Source of the DNA: Isoetes taiwanensis
Taxonomy: Eukaryota; Streptophyta; Lycopodiopsida; Isoetales; Isoetaceae
Direction: 5' to 3'
DNA: 64,000 bases
Assembly (NCBI GenBank): GCA_021234155.1
Contig: JAJEKV010000085.1
Span: forward strand, 4,596,036 to 4,660,035
The notes beneath the pieces are model-generated. The model made no database searches. It was not told the origin of the DNA and was given only the letters and a program-made list of their open reading frames with translations. A program made the position numbers and the translations under genes. Shown here piece by piece: positions 1 to 10,921 of this stretch. Position 1 is the first letter of the stretch. Every line of letters starts with the position of its first letter.

Positions 1-240
1 GAAAAAGGGAAGGATTAGGGTTTGGTTACCTTACATAGGCTCTCAGTTAGGTTTAGGGTTTCCATGACCCTTGGTCTGCCTTTAATGGGTTAAAGGTTTA
101 AAGTGCGCACATTGTTAAGTGTGCGCACCCTTGCAAGTTGCCCCCTAGGGCGCCCTTGCTTGGTTACATGTCGGCGTACACGTCGATTGGAGTGGCGTGT
201 ACGCGTGACGGTGCAGTATGGTATACGTCTTGAGACCGTA
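1..240. other. Left-edge non-coding sequence with telomere-like motifs
   Basis: No coding region is recognised here. The first 60 bases hold several TTAGGG/TTTAGGG-type motifs (for example around 16-24 and 48-60) of the kind scattered in plant promoters as telo-boxes. Bases 160-240 are GC-richer with several CGTA/TACG steps, then the sequence changes abruptly into a pyrimidine tract. It could be the end of a transposon, but no repeat partner is visible in the window. Confidence 0.3.
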
Positions 241-1072
241 TATCGTACTGGAACGTCACACCTTTTTCCCTTCCCTTTATTTTTGTTTCTTTTTTCCTTC
301 CCTTTCCTCCTCTTTTGTTCCCTTTTCCTCGCGTTTTCCCTCTTCCTTTTTTTCCCTTCTCTTTTCCATCTTTCTCTCTTCCAATTTTCTCTATGCACTT
401 TTTTCTTCCCTTCCCCGCCACCTTTTTGTCTTCTCCTTTTTCCTCCCTTTATTTTTGTGCCTTTATTTCCTTCCCTTTTCTTCTCCTTTGTTCTTTTCCC
501 TTTTCTTTTTTCCCATATCTTCCCTTTTCCCCTTTCATCACACTTTCTCTCTTCCCTTTTTTCCCTTGTCTTTTCCTTCCTTCTCTCTTCCAGTTTTCTC
601 TATGCCCTTTTTCCTTCCCTTCCCCGCTTCCCCCTCCCTTTTTCTTTTCCCTTTCTCTTTCCCTTTTTACCCCCTTCTCCCCTCCCTTTTTCTCTTCCGC
701 TTTTTCTTGTTCTTTTTCCCTTCCCGTTTTCTTCTTTGACCACTTGTTTCCTCTTCCCCTTTCCTAATGTCCCTTTTCGCTTCCTCCTCCTTCCCCTTTC
801 TTTTCCCTTTCCCGTTCCTTTTCCCTTTCCCTTTTTCCCTCCCTTCTCTCTACCCTTTTCCTCTTCCTCTTTTTCCCTTCCCCTTTACTCCTGTCCTCAC
901 CCTTTCCCTCTTCTCCTTTTTCTAGTGTTCTTTTTTCCTTCTTTTTGCCCTTTCTTTTCCTTTCCCTTTTTTCCGTACTATTTTCCTTTTGCTTTTCCTT
1001 TTTAGACGTGCCTTTTTGCCTTTCACGTTGCCCTTTTCTCCTCCTTTTTCCTTTTCCCTTTTCTCTTAAGGG
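241..1072. repeat. Long polypyrimidine tract (C/T on + strand) with internal duplication
   Basis: About 830 bases are almost entirely C and T on the plus strand, built from irregular CCCTTTT/CTTTTCC blocks. An internal imperfect duplication is visible: the stretch near 372-420, containing TTCTCTATGC then CCCTTCCCCGCC, recurs near 584-632, a period of about 212 bases. The long open frames across this tract encode only Phe/Leu/Pro/Ser (plus) or Lys/Arg/Glu (minus) and are composition artefacts. Mirror-symmetric purine/pyrimidine DNA of this type can form triplexes; that is general knowledge, not shown here. Confidence 0.85.
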
Positions 1073-1092
1073 ATCAAATCGTCTTTTGGAAT

Positions 1093-1660
1093 TCAATGAA
1101 TAGCTCGTTTGATGACAGTTTCATCCTCGGCTACTAAAACTGGAACTCCACCCAAAGGTATGTTTAGTTGGGACATGTGTTGCCTATAAGACTTGGCAGG
1201 ATGTTCAAACGTATCTTCTCGAAACGTATCTTCTCGAATTCCAACCCTATAATGGAATGTCTCCCTCGTTGATCGCATGGTTGTTGAAATGCTTGGCCCA
1301 CCAAAATTAATTGACAAAAAATTATGCATTCGTCTTGCTTCCCATATTTTTACAAATAGCACCTTGATAGTATTTTTCCTTTGCCTTTTTGGTGCTTGCA
1401 CCTCTGTCAATCTAATAGTAACTTTGTTACTGGTCACCCTAAACTTATCCTCTTGCCTAAATGTCAAGGGCAGATTCCTTTCTCCAAGAAATACAAAACT
1501 CTTATGATCCTCAATCAACTCACCATGTTCTATCTCTCTCTCACCTCGGCATAAGAGAATTCATCTACAACCTTCATAAACCCCAAATCATTTAAGTTTC
1601 CCATGCCATCATCAAGCAAAACAAATATGGTCCTCTGCATCTTGAAAGCTTGTTCCTGAA
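1093..1660 (-). CDS. Unrecognised coding fragment, one frameshift
   Basis: The minus strand has an open frame from about 1518 down to 1093 (141 codons). Upstream (1545-1660) a second open stretch in another frame, including DDGMGNLNDLGFMKVVDEF, joins it if one base is allowed for near 1545; the combined reading runs from that stretch through LIEDHKSFVFLGERNLPLTF. Composition is protein-like (mixed charged and hydrophobic residues), unlike the neighbouring low-complexity frames. I do not recognise the family; a conserved DNA-repair or chromatin protein exon or an old transposon ORF are both possible. The neighbouring TOPLESS exons are on the same strand but more than 4 kb away, so it is not obviously part of that gene. 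Confidence 0.35.
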
Positions 1661-4600
1661 ATAACAATGAAGAATCGCTATTTGTTATGCCCAATGCCAG
1701 AATAAAATAACATTAAAATATAAGAATAAAATGTCTCAATCCAGAACAGTCCCCAACCTTAAACTTGCGGCCTAGCCCTTCCCACAAATCTACAGGCTGG
1801 TGAAGGGAAAAACGTATTGTGCACCCTTACATATACGTAGGGAACACCCCCGGAAAAACCCCTCTCCCGCCTACGTAGATGTTTTATACGGTCGTATATT
1901 GTAAACCCCCCTTGTTTGCAGCATGATTCGAGGTGTTTGCTTGTAGGGCATTTTGTTCTTCGATTCGGCATTTCTTTTAGCAATGATTTCGCTAGCAGAC
2001 AAACAGCATTATCCATTTCTAGTTTCTTGTTTTCTAGTTTCTTATCCGTCTAAGTTCACGCTTTACTTCTTCTATACTTTAAGAGCTGGTCAAGCCTAAA
2101 AATTTACTATGATTTCTTACAAGGTGGATCTTAAAAATATGCCATTAGCATCGATGACTCTAATCCTACGTCATGAAAAAGTATTAGGAAGAACAAAATG
2201 TTTATTAAAAAATGACTATAAAAATATGGAATATTTCTTGAATAAATTGAAGTACATTATAAAGTATTCAAAAGATAGAATATGTATATTTTAACAACAA
2301 TTCGCCATGCGTTGCTACCATCGCCTCTACCTAGAACAACCGAGAATAGAAGGCCATAGGTGTAGTCGTACAAAAGGGCTTTAAAAAAATGACCATATGA
2401 ATGTGTAGAGCACCAAAAAAAAAAGGAAAAACAAACTCCTTATTTTCAAAAGACCAAGGGTATAGCATCTTTATATATACTAAAGCAGTTTTAAGTGAGT
2501 GATATATGCCATGCGATTTTCTGGCAAAAAAAAGGGCCAAAAATAGCAATTTCACAAAACTATATGTGTTCAACCATAGGATATTTGGGGCTTACAACTT
2601 CTATATAATAATTTTTACGTCATGCCACATTGGCAGCGTCTATGAGGACATATGACAGACCCCAAGAGACTTAACACAAGATCTCTTAATTGCTAGCCCG
2701 AGGATAGCTCGTCACCGAGGTTCCGCCTGTCGGTGGTGCCCATTTTTAGACGCAACAGGCTAGCATTGTAACAACAGTAACTTGGCTTCAAACTGTTAAA
2801 AAATGGTTTGATTCAGATATTCTCAACCCAAAATTCAAAATTTATTTCTTAGGCCTTTTTGCAAGGAAACGGATGCATTTCTGACTTTTTTTCCTTAATA
2901 GCTTCAGATTTTTTTTTCTTTGCTTGGACATCAGAAAGGGAAGAAGGGAGCAGCCTTGAGGTAAAATATTTAAGGACAGGTCCATACCTTTTTCTCTCGA
3001 GGTAATCTTGATGGAGCATTCAAACTGAATTTTTGACTGATTTCAAGAAATTGAAATCTGCTAAGAATTCTAGATTTACAAGGTTTATAATGAAAGACAA
3101 AATGGTGCACATGCTATAATTGAAAATTAATCCCTCAGAATAGGACGATATAAATTGAATATGGAAGCCATGCCATTCAAATACAACGGTCTCAGAACTG
3201 CTTGGAATAGCTCGGCACCGAGGTTCCAAAGGTAAGCACTTAGATCAAATGCTTCTAGATTGCCGACAATCCGAGAAGCCCATGAAATCTTTCCATTATA
3301 TATTAGGCAAACATTAGATAAAGGCAACAGTGTGATTCTACTCTAAGTCAAGGATCATTAACAGTGCGACATCAATCGTTCAGAATCCGCACACCAAATT
3401 GCATTTTCGATCATTTCTGATTTTACATGTATAGCCGTTTTACATTCTTGGCCATACATTGGTGTATACGAATTTTTTGTTGCAGAAAACTAGAACGCCA
3501 GAATGTGACCATAGAAATATACAAGCAAGTTTATATCAGATGAGCCATGTAGACATACTCTGATTTGGCCTGGTGAACATTACCTTTGATTTTCACCAAG
3601 CCTTACTAGAATCCACACATTATAACAAATGTGATGCTGCAGAACTGATCAAATATCATAAAAATCTTGGCTTGAATTCATGAAGTTTTTGGACAAGAGC
3701 ACTGTTATTCTCAAAAGTAAAAAAAGAAAAAAATATTAATTGGATAGGGTTTAAGATCCTTTGTTTTTTTGAAATAGATTGATCTAATTCTTATTTCGTT
3801 GATATTTACCGACAATACACTCTTTGAGAGTAGATAAAAGCCAGAGGGAAGTGCTAGTTGGAGAATTTAAACCAAACCCTTTTGACCCAACAAAATAATA
3901 GCACTTTTCTCATAATGTAAAATTCTTCAAGAAGCAAACTATAGTTAAATATCATTACTTATATCATTTAAAATCTAACCAATGCGGTGACAATGCCGCA
4001 TACCCATCTTGTGAGAAGATAAATCTACAGCAACGTCGATAAAAATAGCATTCTAAGAGTCATCTGGACTACTTAGAAGATGATAGTTTGTGGTGCAGAT
4101 TTTAAAAGAACCATGTTCCTGCCAAAATTTCCAAACTATTCCCCGGAGCTCCATTTTATAGGCCGCTTGAAGAATTACTTTACTCCAGGTGGCAATTTTC
4201 ATTACTTTCATTTTAGTCTGGTTAAAAGGATCAGTAGGATATATACATAGAGCATATCTTTCATACAGAAGGCCATGATTTCAATATATGGATGATTAGT
4301 TATTTAATAAACATGACCTGTTGGCTGCTTCAACCATTCAAGGCATTTATGAAAATTCCTCTTTGCATGATTCATTAAGAGCAGATCGGTGGTCTTCATG
4401 GCATATTACGTACCTAGAGAGAAAATATGACAGTTAGCAGGAAGATGGACATCCTTAAACCATGGTAGATAACATTTTCATCTAGTAGGATGTGTCACAA
4501 ATCTCTGCCATATTTCTTATCATCTTAGTAACATGCACATGTAGCTAATACATAAATCAACGATTGCAGAGTTATGGGCATACTTGAGCTGTGTTAAGTC

Positions 4601-5849
4601 TGCAATTGTTTTCTGTTGATGTCACGACAAGAAGCAAGTATTTTTATACCTTTGATTACATGCTTTAAATATAAAGTGAGAAAAGAATCATGGTATAAAG
4701 GTTTTAATAGTAGAAGGAGCTAAAATAACAAGGTGCTGCGCACGGAGGGTTGCCCTCCATGGCCGGAGGGTGAACTGGCTTAAATCATAGTTTGAAGTCA
4801 TGTTTTGACCAATTCAAATTGTTACTTCAAGACAATAGAATACTTGATAACGTACGAAACAATGTATGCAGCCTGCGCAGATTCATGAATGCTATCACTC
4901 CACCATTGAGTTTTCCAAGAGGCCTTTAAATCCTCCATGGGTTTGAAACTGCATCGTACATAGCTTTGAGAGGATCTTATAACGGTTAATTTGATAGAAA
5001 TGGTTTTGCAGAACGTCCATGGATTTCGCATTACCAAAGCTCTCAAATATTTCCTCTCATTTTCCAGAATGAGATGCAATAGATTGCTACCAATCTTAGA
5101 GAAATCCCAAGCGACTAGAAGCTTGATCCTTGCCCTGCCAGTTACCTTCGTGGACTGCATATATTGCCTCCGTGGACTGCAATATTTTTGTAGCATTCGC
5201 AACACCGTTTTCGAGATCTAAAATGCAAGACCATTGTGATTATTATTTTAGTCACCAATATATTATATGCATTGTTTTTAATATCTGAAATGGATTGTTA
5301 TGTCATTATCTCCAACCTAGGTTGTAACTCATGTTTTCAACTTCCATGTCAAATGTCAAAATTTTGAAAGAAAGATTTATTACAGTATTACAATTGATGC
5401 ACATCTTTACACATGGTTTATCAACAAAATTTCCCACGTTAGCAAAGAAGAAAATCAAATGATAAGTGGATCTAGCCTTGGCATTCCTGTGTTGCATTGC
5501 CTGACAAAAACATGCATGTCAAGGGCAGTATTTTAACCAGAATTTAATTATCATAGGCTAGTAAATTGTAACAATGAACAATAGAAATAAAGGCATCTTC
5601 ATTAAATGGTGCTTGGCGTCACGTTTCTCAACAACGTTCTCAATATAAAGGACCATTCAAATGTCTCTAACTTTGGAATTTGATAGACTGCAGTAGTAAT
5701 TTAGCGAACATGTCCCACATCATAGACATGCTAAAAAAGCTCTAAACATTTTAAATAAAAGAAATCTGAAGGTGTTTTGTTCACTCTCTCTCTGCATTCA
5801 AAACTGAATTAAGGAGATACAAGCTTTAATAATGCCCAAAATGTGAAAT
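1661..5849. other. Non-coding or unrecognised sequence between the left fragment and the TOPLESS exons
   Basis: AT-rich DNA without a recognisable gene. Short open frames exist on the minus strand (about 5497-5306, 5205-4822, 3327-3127, 2016-1759) and could be exons or 3' UTR of the TOPLESS-type gene, but I could not match any of them to the second WD40 propeller expected there. A short motif, TAGCTC-G-CACCGAGGTTCC, occurs twice in similar form near 2707 and 3207. Nothing resembling tRNA or rRNA was found. Confidence 0.4.
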
Positions 5850-8215
5850 TATCTGGATTTTGTGCCTTCAAGCTGCATTCTAAGATATAAATGAAGAGCT
5901 ATTGCATCATTATCAAGCTTACCAATCCTTGCAATCCAAGTGTATATCGGATTACGAGCCCTTCTCGAACAAATAAGTGTTTTTTCAATTTGAAGAATCT
6001 CCGAAGAATCCTTGACGGCAATGTATCCGAAAGTCGTATAGATCGACAAGCAGATGAATCAGCAATTTTCCAATTCTTGCTTCTGTCACCAGCATCTTCA
6101 AGTCGTGGTTTTACATCCAGCGTTCCATTCTATATTAAAACATTTCCATATTAGAAGAACGCAAGGTAAAAAACAAACAAAAATGCAAATACCTGGGCAG
6201 CAATTGAGACAGATGGGATCCTTTCAATCCGATCTACAGCACCAATCATTGGACCACTCATTGCACTTGTAGTCACTAAGGCAGTAACTCCAGAGACCTG
6301 CATAATATATGTTAAATAAGTCTGGTAATCTTTTAATACAACAAACAGCAAATTTTACCTTAGGAGCTTCAGTAAGCACTTTTGCTTCATATGCTCGATT
6401 CTCCATAGCACGAAGTAATCGTATACCATCTGGGTTCGCCAAAATCTTGATGCCATTTTCATTTGTCAGAATAAACAAGGAGTGATCCGTCCTTATTGAA
6501 GCGTAGCCTAGGGGTAGACTGGAAAGCAGATTTTGGAGCAATGCATTACAAAACAGTCCATTTTAAAAGTGAAAAAATGGAACCTTTTATGCTAAAAACA
6601 ATGCCTCCCAATATGTACTAAAAAGCACTTCTATTTTCCACTTGAACGTGTCCATTTCACATGAAATGCCTGGCCTTACATTTGGTCAGGGGTTCTAAGA
6701 CTTACCGGCAACCCTCCGTCTGCATCAAGGGAAGTAAGCATATTAACATTGTCCATGTCCCAGATCTTTCTGAGAAAAAGTCATCTCTGCGCAAAGAAGA
6801 AAGCGATTGCGAGTGGTGTCAAATTGCACTATAGTTGGAGAGCGTTTGCGAAATCCATTATAAGTTCGCTTGATTGCTCCTTCACTCTCATTCCATTCCA
6901 CCAGATGAGATTCCCCTTCTTTGCTTGTGCCACATAAAAAAAGCCTGATGATTTACAGCTAGAATTATTAATATATTGACAGCCATGATAAGATATGTAG
7001 CATATTTTAGAAAATTTTGACATGACGTTAACGTCAAAAAATGGTACCTTGTTCCATCCGCAGTATATGCCATTGTCGTGCACCACCGACCACCACCGAC
7101 CAGGAGCATCATAGTCTACTCTAGACCCATGGTTATCATATAGCCAAGCTTTAATTTTGCCATCAAGTGCTGTTGAGAAAATGAACTGGCAATAGAACAC
7201 CAAATGAGTATCTATATTAACAAGCATTCAATGGTTGGGCAATGGGATTAGAGGAAAAATTCAGACCTGAATATTTTCTTTATGGTGAGGATGAGCCGAG
7301 AATATATACCGCCGCTTCATGACCTTCAAAGGTATGTTGTTTCCGTCCGGTCATGGCATCCCATACCCGCAACATTAAAAGATCTTCATGAGGCCGCCGT
7401 ACACACAGATGTTATGTACATATTAAAAAAGAAAAAAAAAACCAGACCCTGATTGTCTTGTCATCTCCACAGGTGATAATGCAAAGCTGCTTGTTTGGGT
7501 GTGAAAAAGCAAGATCATTCACACCGCCAACATGGGCATCAATCTGCATTTTTGCTAACACTTAAGACATGAAACATAAGTCATTAAAAGTAAGAATATT
7601 AACTATACCTCCAAATGTTGCCATAGATCGCCTCCGCCAATTATACGGTATAAATGAACAATGTACTTAGAAAAAGCAACCCCCGCCAATTAATTGCACA
7701 ATCTCGATTATGTAGAACATGCACGGACATAATATCAATGTGAAAACTTACCAAGCAAGGATCCATCAGGGCTCCAAACGATCTGTTAACTCCAACCGTG
7801 GGGTCTTTCACAAATACATTCGGATCAAACAAGACTAGGATGTTAATTAACCAAGAGTCTTGAAATATTTAACGATGAATCCGAAGACAATGACCGCATA
7901 GGCATGGAGCAAACAGATATATCAGGACTTTGAAGGTTCTTTGTGCCAACCTTTCCCAGGAGCCAACTTCCCATATACCTATTTCACCCACATTTGTTCC
8001 AACTAAGAAAAACATCAAAGTAGTAATAAGTATGTAATGATGAATCAAAAAAGATGAAGAGACTAGAAACCAATACCAAGCAATATGGTCTGCTGAACTG
8101 GATGGAAGTCCATGCTCACGACACAAGATCCTTGAGAGAGGGTGCGTGCAAGTGTCTTTGGTAAATCATCTGCAGTGCAAAGAAGTTGTGGATGGCTTGT
8201 ACCTGCATAAGTCAC
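5850..8215 (-). CDS. TOPLESS/TPR-type WD40 transcriptional co-repressor, partial gene (middle exons)
   Basis: At least ten exons of a Groucho/Tup1-type plant co-repressor are readable on the minus strand. The first, 8215-8077, encodes the linker motif DDLPKTLARTLSQGS and MDFHPVQQTILL. Then follow 8002-~7880 (GTNVGEIGIWEVGSWERL), 7834-7752 (VKDPTVGVNR then VWSPDGSLL), ~7682-7609 (SKYIVHLY), 7543-~7447 (IDAHVGGVNDLAF, CGDDKTIR), ~7366-7267 (VWDAMTGRKQHTFEGHEA), 7185-7048 (FIFSTALDGKIKAWLYDN), ~6937-6706 (VEWNESEGAIKRTYNGFRKR, IWDMDNVNML), 6518-6359 (ENGIKILANPDGIRLLRAME), 6297-6193 and 6129-~5930 (DVKPRLEDAGDRSKNWKIAD). Most junctions are canonical GT/AG and fall where known TOPLESS introns can fall. 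These exons cover the linker and first beta-propeller; the N-terminal LisH/CTLH part and the C-terminal propeller were not found. Several exons need a one-base correction (near 7934, 7800, 7330, 6790, 6475), and the exon at 7185-7048 holds a 10-base tandem duplication. It is either a pseudogene or a gene with residual sequence errors. Confidence 0.9.
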
Positions 8216-8686
8216 CTGCAGTGAACCGGGAACATTACAGTCCGTTTGAAAAGTGCTTCCAGTTCTCCACCCATTCAAAATTCTCCTATCTATCTCTTTT
8301 GTAATCCTTGCCTCATCGACCCATCGTGGTCATTATGCACTCTCATCCTTACGATAATATTCTCAACAATGGCAACAATCCAAAAAGGAGTGAAAATATG
8401 TAAAGAACCATCATTCTGCTTAAACGAATGCAACTCGGGCAAATACAGATTTCCAAGGCAAAACCCAATGACGAGGAACGGGAATAATTTGAGGGCGGCG
8501 CCGGGATGCTTATTTGCCTCAAATTTTGCCTCAGATCTCCGGACTCCTTGCAAAAGCGGCATAGGAGTTAGTCCGTTATCAAGCGCATTCATGCCCCCCG
8601 CCAAGTTACCCGGTTGCAACATCCTCATCCAGAACGCACGAGACCGCCAATTTACAGGGAGTAAGGGGTTTTTAGCAGTCAGTAGT
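8216..8686 (-). other. Unrecognised open frame upstream of the TOPLESS exons
   Basis: A minus-strand frame of 112 codons (8628-8290) contains a charged N-terminal part and a hydrophobic segment, LFPFLVIGFCLGNLYLPEL. It lies where the poorly conserved Gly/Pro-rich linker of a TOPLESS protein would be expected, and NLAGGMNA is faintly like the linker, but I cannot align it convincingly. It may be intron or a transposon relic. No LisH domain coding sequence is visible here. Confidence 0.2.
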
Positions 8687-8766
8687 ATATCCTAGGTATA
8701 TTCTAGCATATACCTAGGATATGCTACAAACCCACATAAACAAGGGTTTGCCCCCCTAGGGGCAAC
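8687..8766. repeat. Two adjacent short palindromes
   Basis: The first has perfect 14-base arms (8687-8700 and 8709-8722, ATATCCTAGGTATA and its complement) around an 8-base loop. The second, near 8743-8766, pairs GGGTTTGCCCC with GGGGCAACCC around CCTA, with one arm base unpaired. Both are centred on CCTAGG. They could fold as cruciforms or mark the ends of a small MITE-like insertion; no target-site duplication was established. Confidence 0.7.
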
Positions 8767-10520
8767 CCAAAAATGTGTGAGGCAAAATGTTTGAGGTACC
8801 AAGCCCCAGAAGAAAAGAAATTTGAAGCCCATCCTTTGGCCAAATCACTTGCAATAATGATGGAATTAACTGCCAAAAAACTTAAGTTAGGAATAAAGAG
8901 CAGATTTGGTCGAATTTAAACAAAGCCTTGAAATAGAGTTTATGCAACAAAGCCCAAGGTCGAATTAGTGCATCAGCTCCTTACACTACTCTGCTGGGTC
9001 GATAATGATGGAGGGTTAGTTTGTGGTTAGTACTTTTATCTCATAAGTGGCATTAGCTATATAATGGCTACTTCTACTCAACGTATTGATAAACATGAGC
9101 ATGCAAATAACATGGATCCAAAAGGCATGCATACTAAAATTATCTAGCAACAATATTTAGACACATGAAATAATTTGTTTGCATTAATTGTGCTGCATAA
9201 ATTAAAAGTTTCACACACATATCAATCTTTTTTGAATGGGAGGTTGGATAAAAAAAACGAGGGTGTCGGTTTTTGGTAAGCAATCAATTAGCAGTTAAGT
9301 GGCCATCTTATAGCCGTATGTTTCGCTCTTTTATTTTAAGACCTATTTTTTTCCCCTTGAAAGCTACATGTCTCTTATAGAGGGATAAAGCTAAGTAGGT
9401 GGCAATCCTACAACCATTAGATGATTGTTTTCACTCCCTTTTTTTTTAAAGCTCTATTTTTTCCCCTAAAATCTATGCGTTATATAGAGGGAAGCATTCA
9501 TTGAAAATATTACAAAGGCATCTTTCTAAAACAATTATACATGTTTAGATAATGAATCCCCTTGCTACATATTGCATCTTGGATTGTAGTAATTGTGACA
9601 TATGACAAACTTGGATGCTAGCAAGAGGTGCTGAAAATATTTTGAAGATTGGAGACTAGAGAAAGTATTGTATAATGCAGTTGCATTGATACGCATCTTA
9701 AAAGCTTGTGGTAGCATAGGAGCTATAGAGAAGAGCGAGAGATACACATTCTGATTGTAAACGAAGGTGCAAAGGAGACCTTGCAATTGTAAATGCTTTC
9801 ATCAAGTTGTATGGAAAATGTTGGCTTACACTATCAACAAATATAGCAATCTTGAGATACTAAAAAACAAGCTAAACTGAAGAACGTGCTAACTCTAGCA
9901 AACTGAAGGATGCTAAACCAGCAAACTGAAGATACATCTCCCACTGTCGCATTGGACAGACGTAAGGATCATCCAAACTTCGTTTAAAGGGACAAGTACT
10001 CAAGCAAGCATTTCAATGCCCTATTGAGCACATGTTCTAATAAAAAAAAAACTTGTGTTCTTCCTCCTTCCCATCGCAACTATTCAAGCATAATAAGTCT
10101 AGCATCCTAATGTGTTTACAACTATAAGAAATAAATCTACAAATAAAAAGTAGTTTTTTTGTAGGCAAAACTTGAAAGACTCGCAGAACTAGCCTAAAAG
10201 ACCCACAGAACTGGGCTTGGCTATGGTTTGCGGGTCGGAAGCCATGATTGGGAGAAGCACCAGAAATCGACGTCGTCTTCTATCTCCGGGTCTATTTTTT
10301 GGGGTTTTTTCATCTTTTGGGGATTTTTGGATAGGCTAGAATTGCAAGAAAGGTTGTAGGCCCAGTAGGACTGGTGTGCTTAAAAAAAGGTTGTGATTGC
10401 ATCATATGATAGATCTAATAACCAAGTTCAAGAGACATGTTGGCTTAAACTGCCACCCTAAACTGCTAATTGTGTTTTTCTATTAACACCACGGAGCAAC
10501 AATAACTAAACGTCCCACTT
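8767..10520. other. AT-rich intergenic DNA
   Basis: No coding region, RNA gene or clear mobile element is recognised. Two similar stretches near 9300-9380 and 9400-9490 share a pattern of TTTTTTTTCCCC-, AAGCTACATG/AAATCTATGCG- and TATAGAGGGA-type segments, suggesting an old local duplication. Two AATTGTGTTTTTCTA motifs occur at about 10,466 and 10,522; the second is the left end of the large tandem duplication. Confidence 0.4.
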
Positions 10521-10718
10521 AATTGTGTTTTTCTAATACCAACAACTTATTTAATGAGAGAACAGAAGGGTTTTCTAATCTACCATTGTTTCAAGTCACT
10601 CTCCGTTGATAAAGGGAGGAAGCGTCATTAACAGTTGCAAGTTTCTATGGGAGTGTAGTGGAGATTCATTTCCAATTGTTATAAATAAAGATAGAATGAA
10701 ATGATAATAGAAATAATG

Positions 10719-10738
10719 ATAATAATAATAATAAGATA
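10719..10738. repeat. AAT/ATA microsatellite
   Basis: A short run of ATA/AAT triplets lies just downstream of the KFDV gene. The same run is present in copy 2 near 39,080-39,098. Confidence 0.8.
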
Positions 10739-10921
10739 ATTCATTTCTGGTAGCAGTATGTACAACAGTGTGTACAATTTTCTTTCTATATTATTACGAA
10801 ATCAAGGTCTTACAGCTTTGTATTCATATTATATGATTTACAACAGACACCTCATATTGCTTGAGCGTGGTTAACCCTACTATACATGAAACACTACATA
10901 TTTATCCAACAAGGGGCGGAG

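Noticed and set aside
103-1005. 300-codon plus-strand frame and its minus-strand mirror in the first kilobase
   Set aside because: Composition is almost only Phe/Leu/Pro/Ser (or Lys/Arg/Glu on the other strand), dictated by the pyrimidine tract.
2690-2760. tRNA-like GAGGTTCC element
   Set aside because: No cloverleaf pairing and no A box at the right distance.
3020-5205. Minus-strand frames tested as C-terminal exons of the TOPLESS gene
   Set aside because: None shows WD40 or TOPLESS C-terminal motifs, so they were not added to the gene model.
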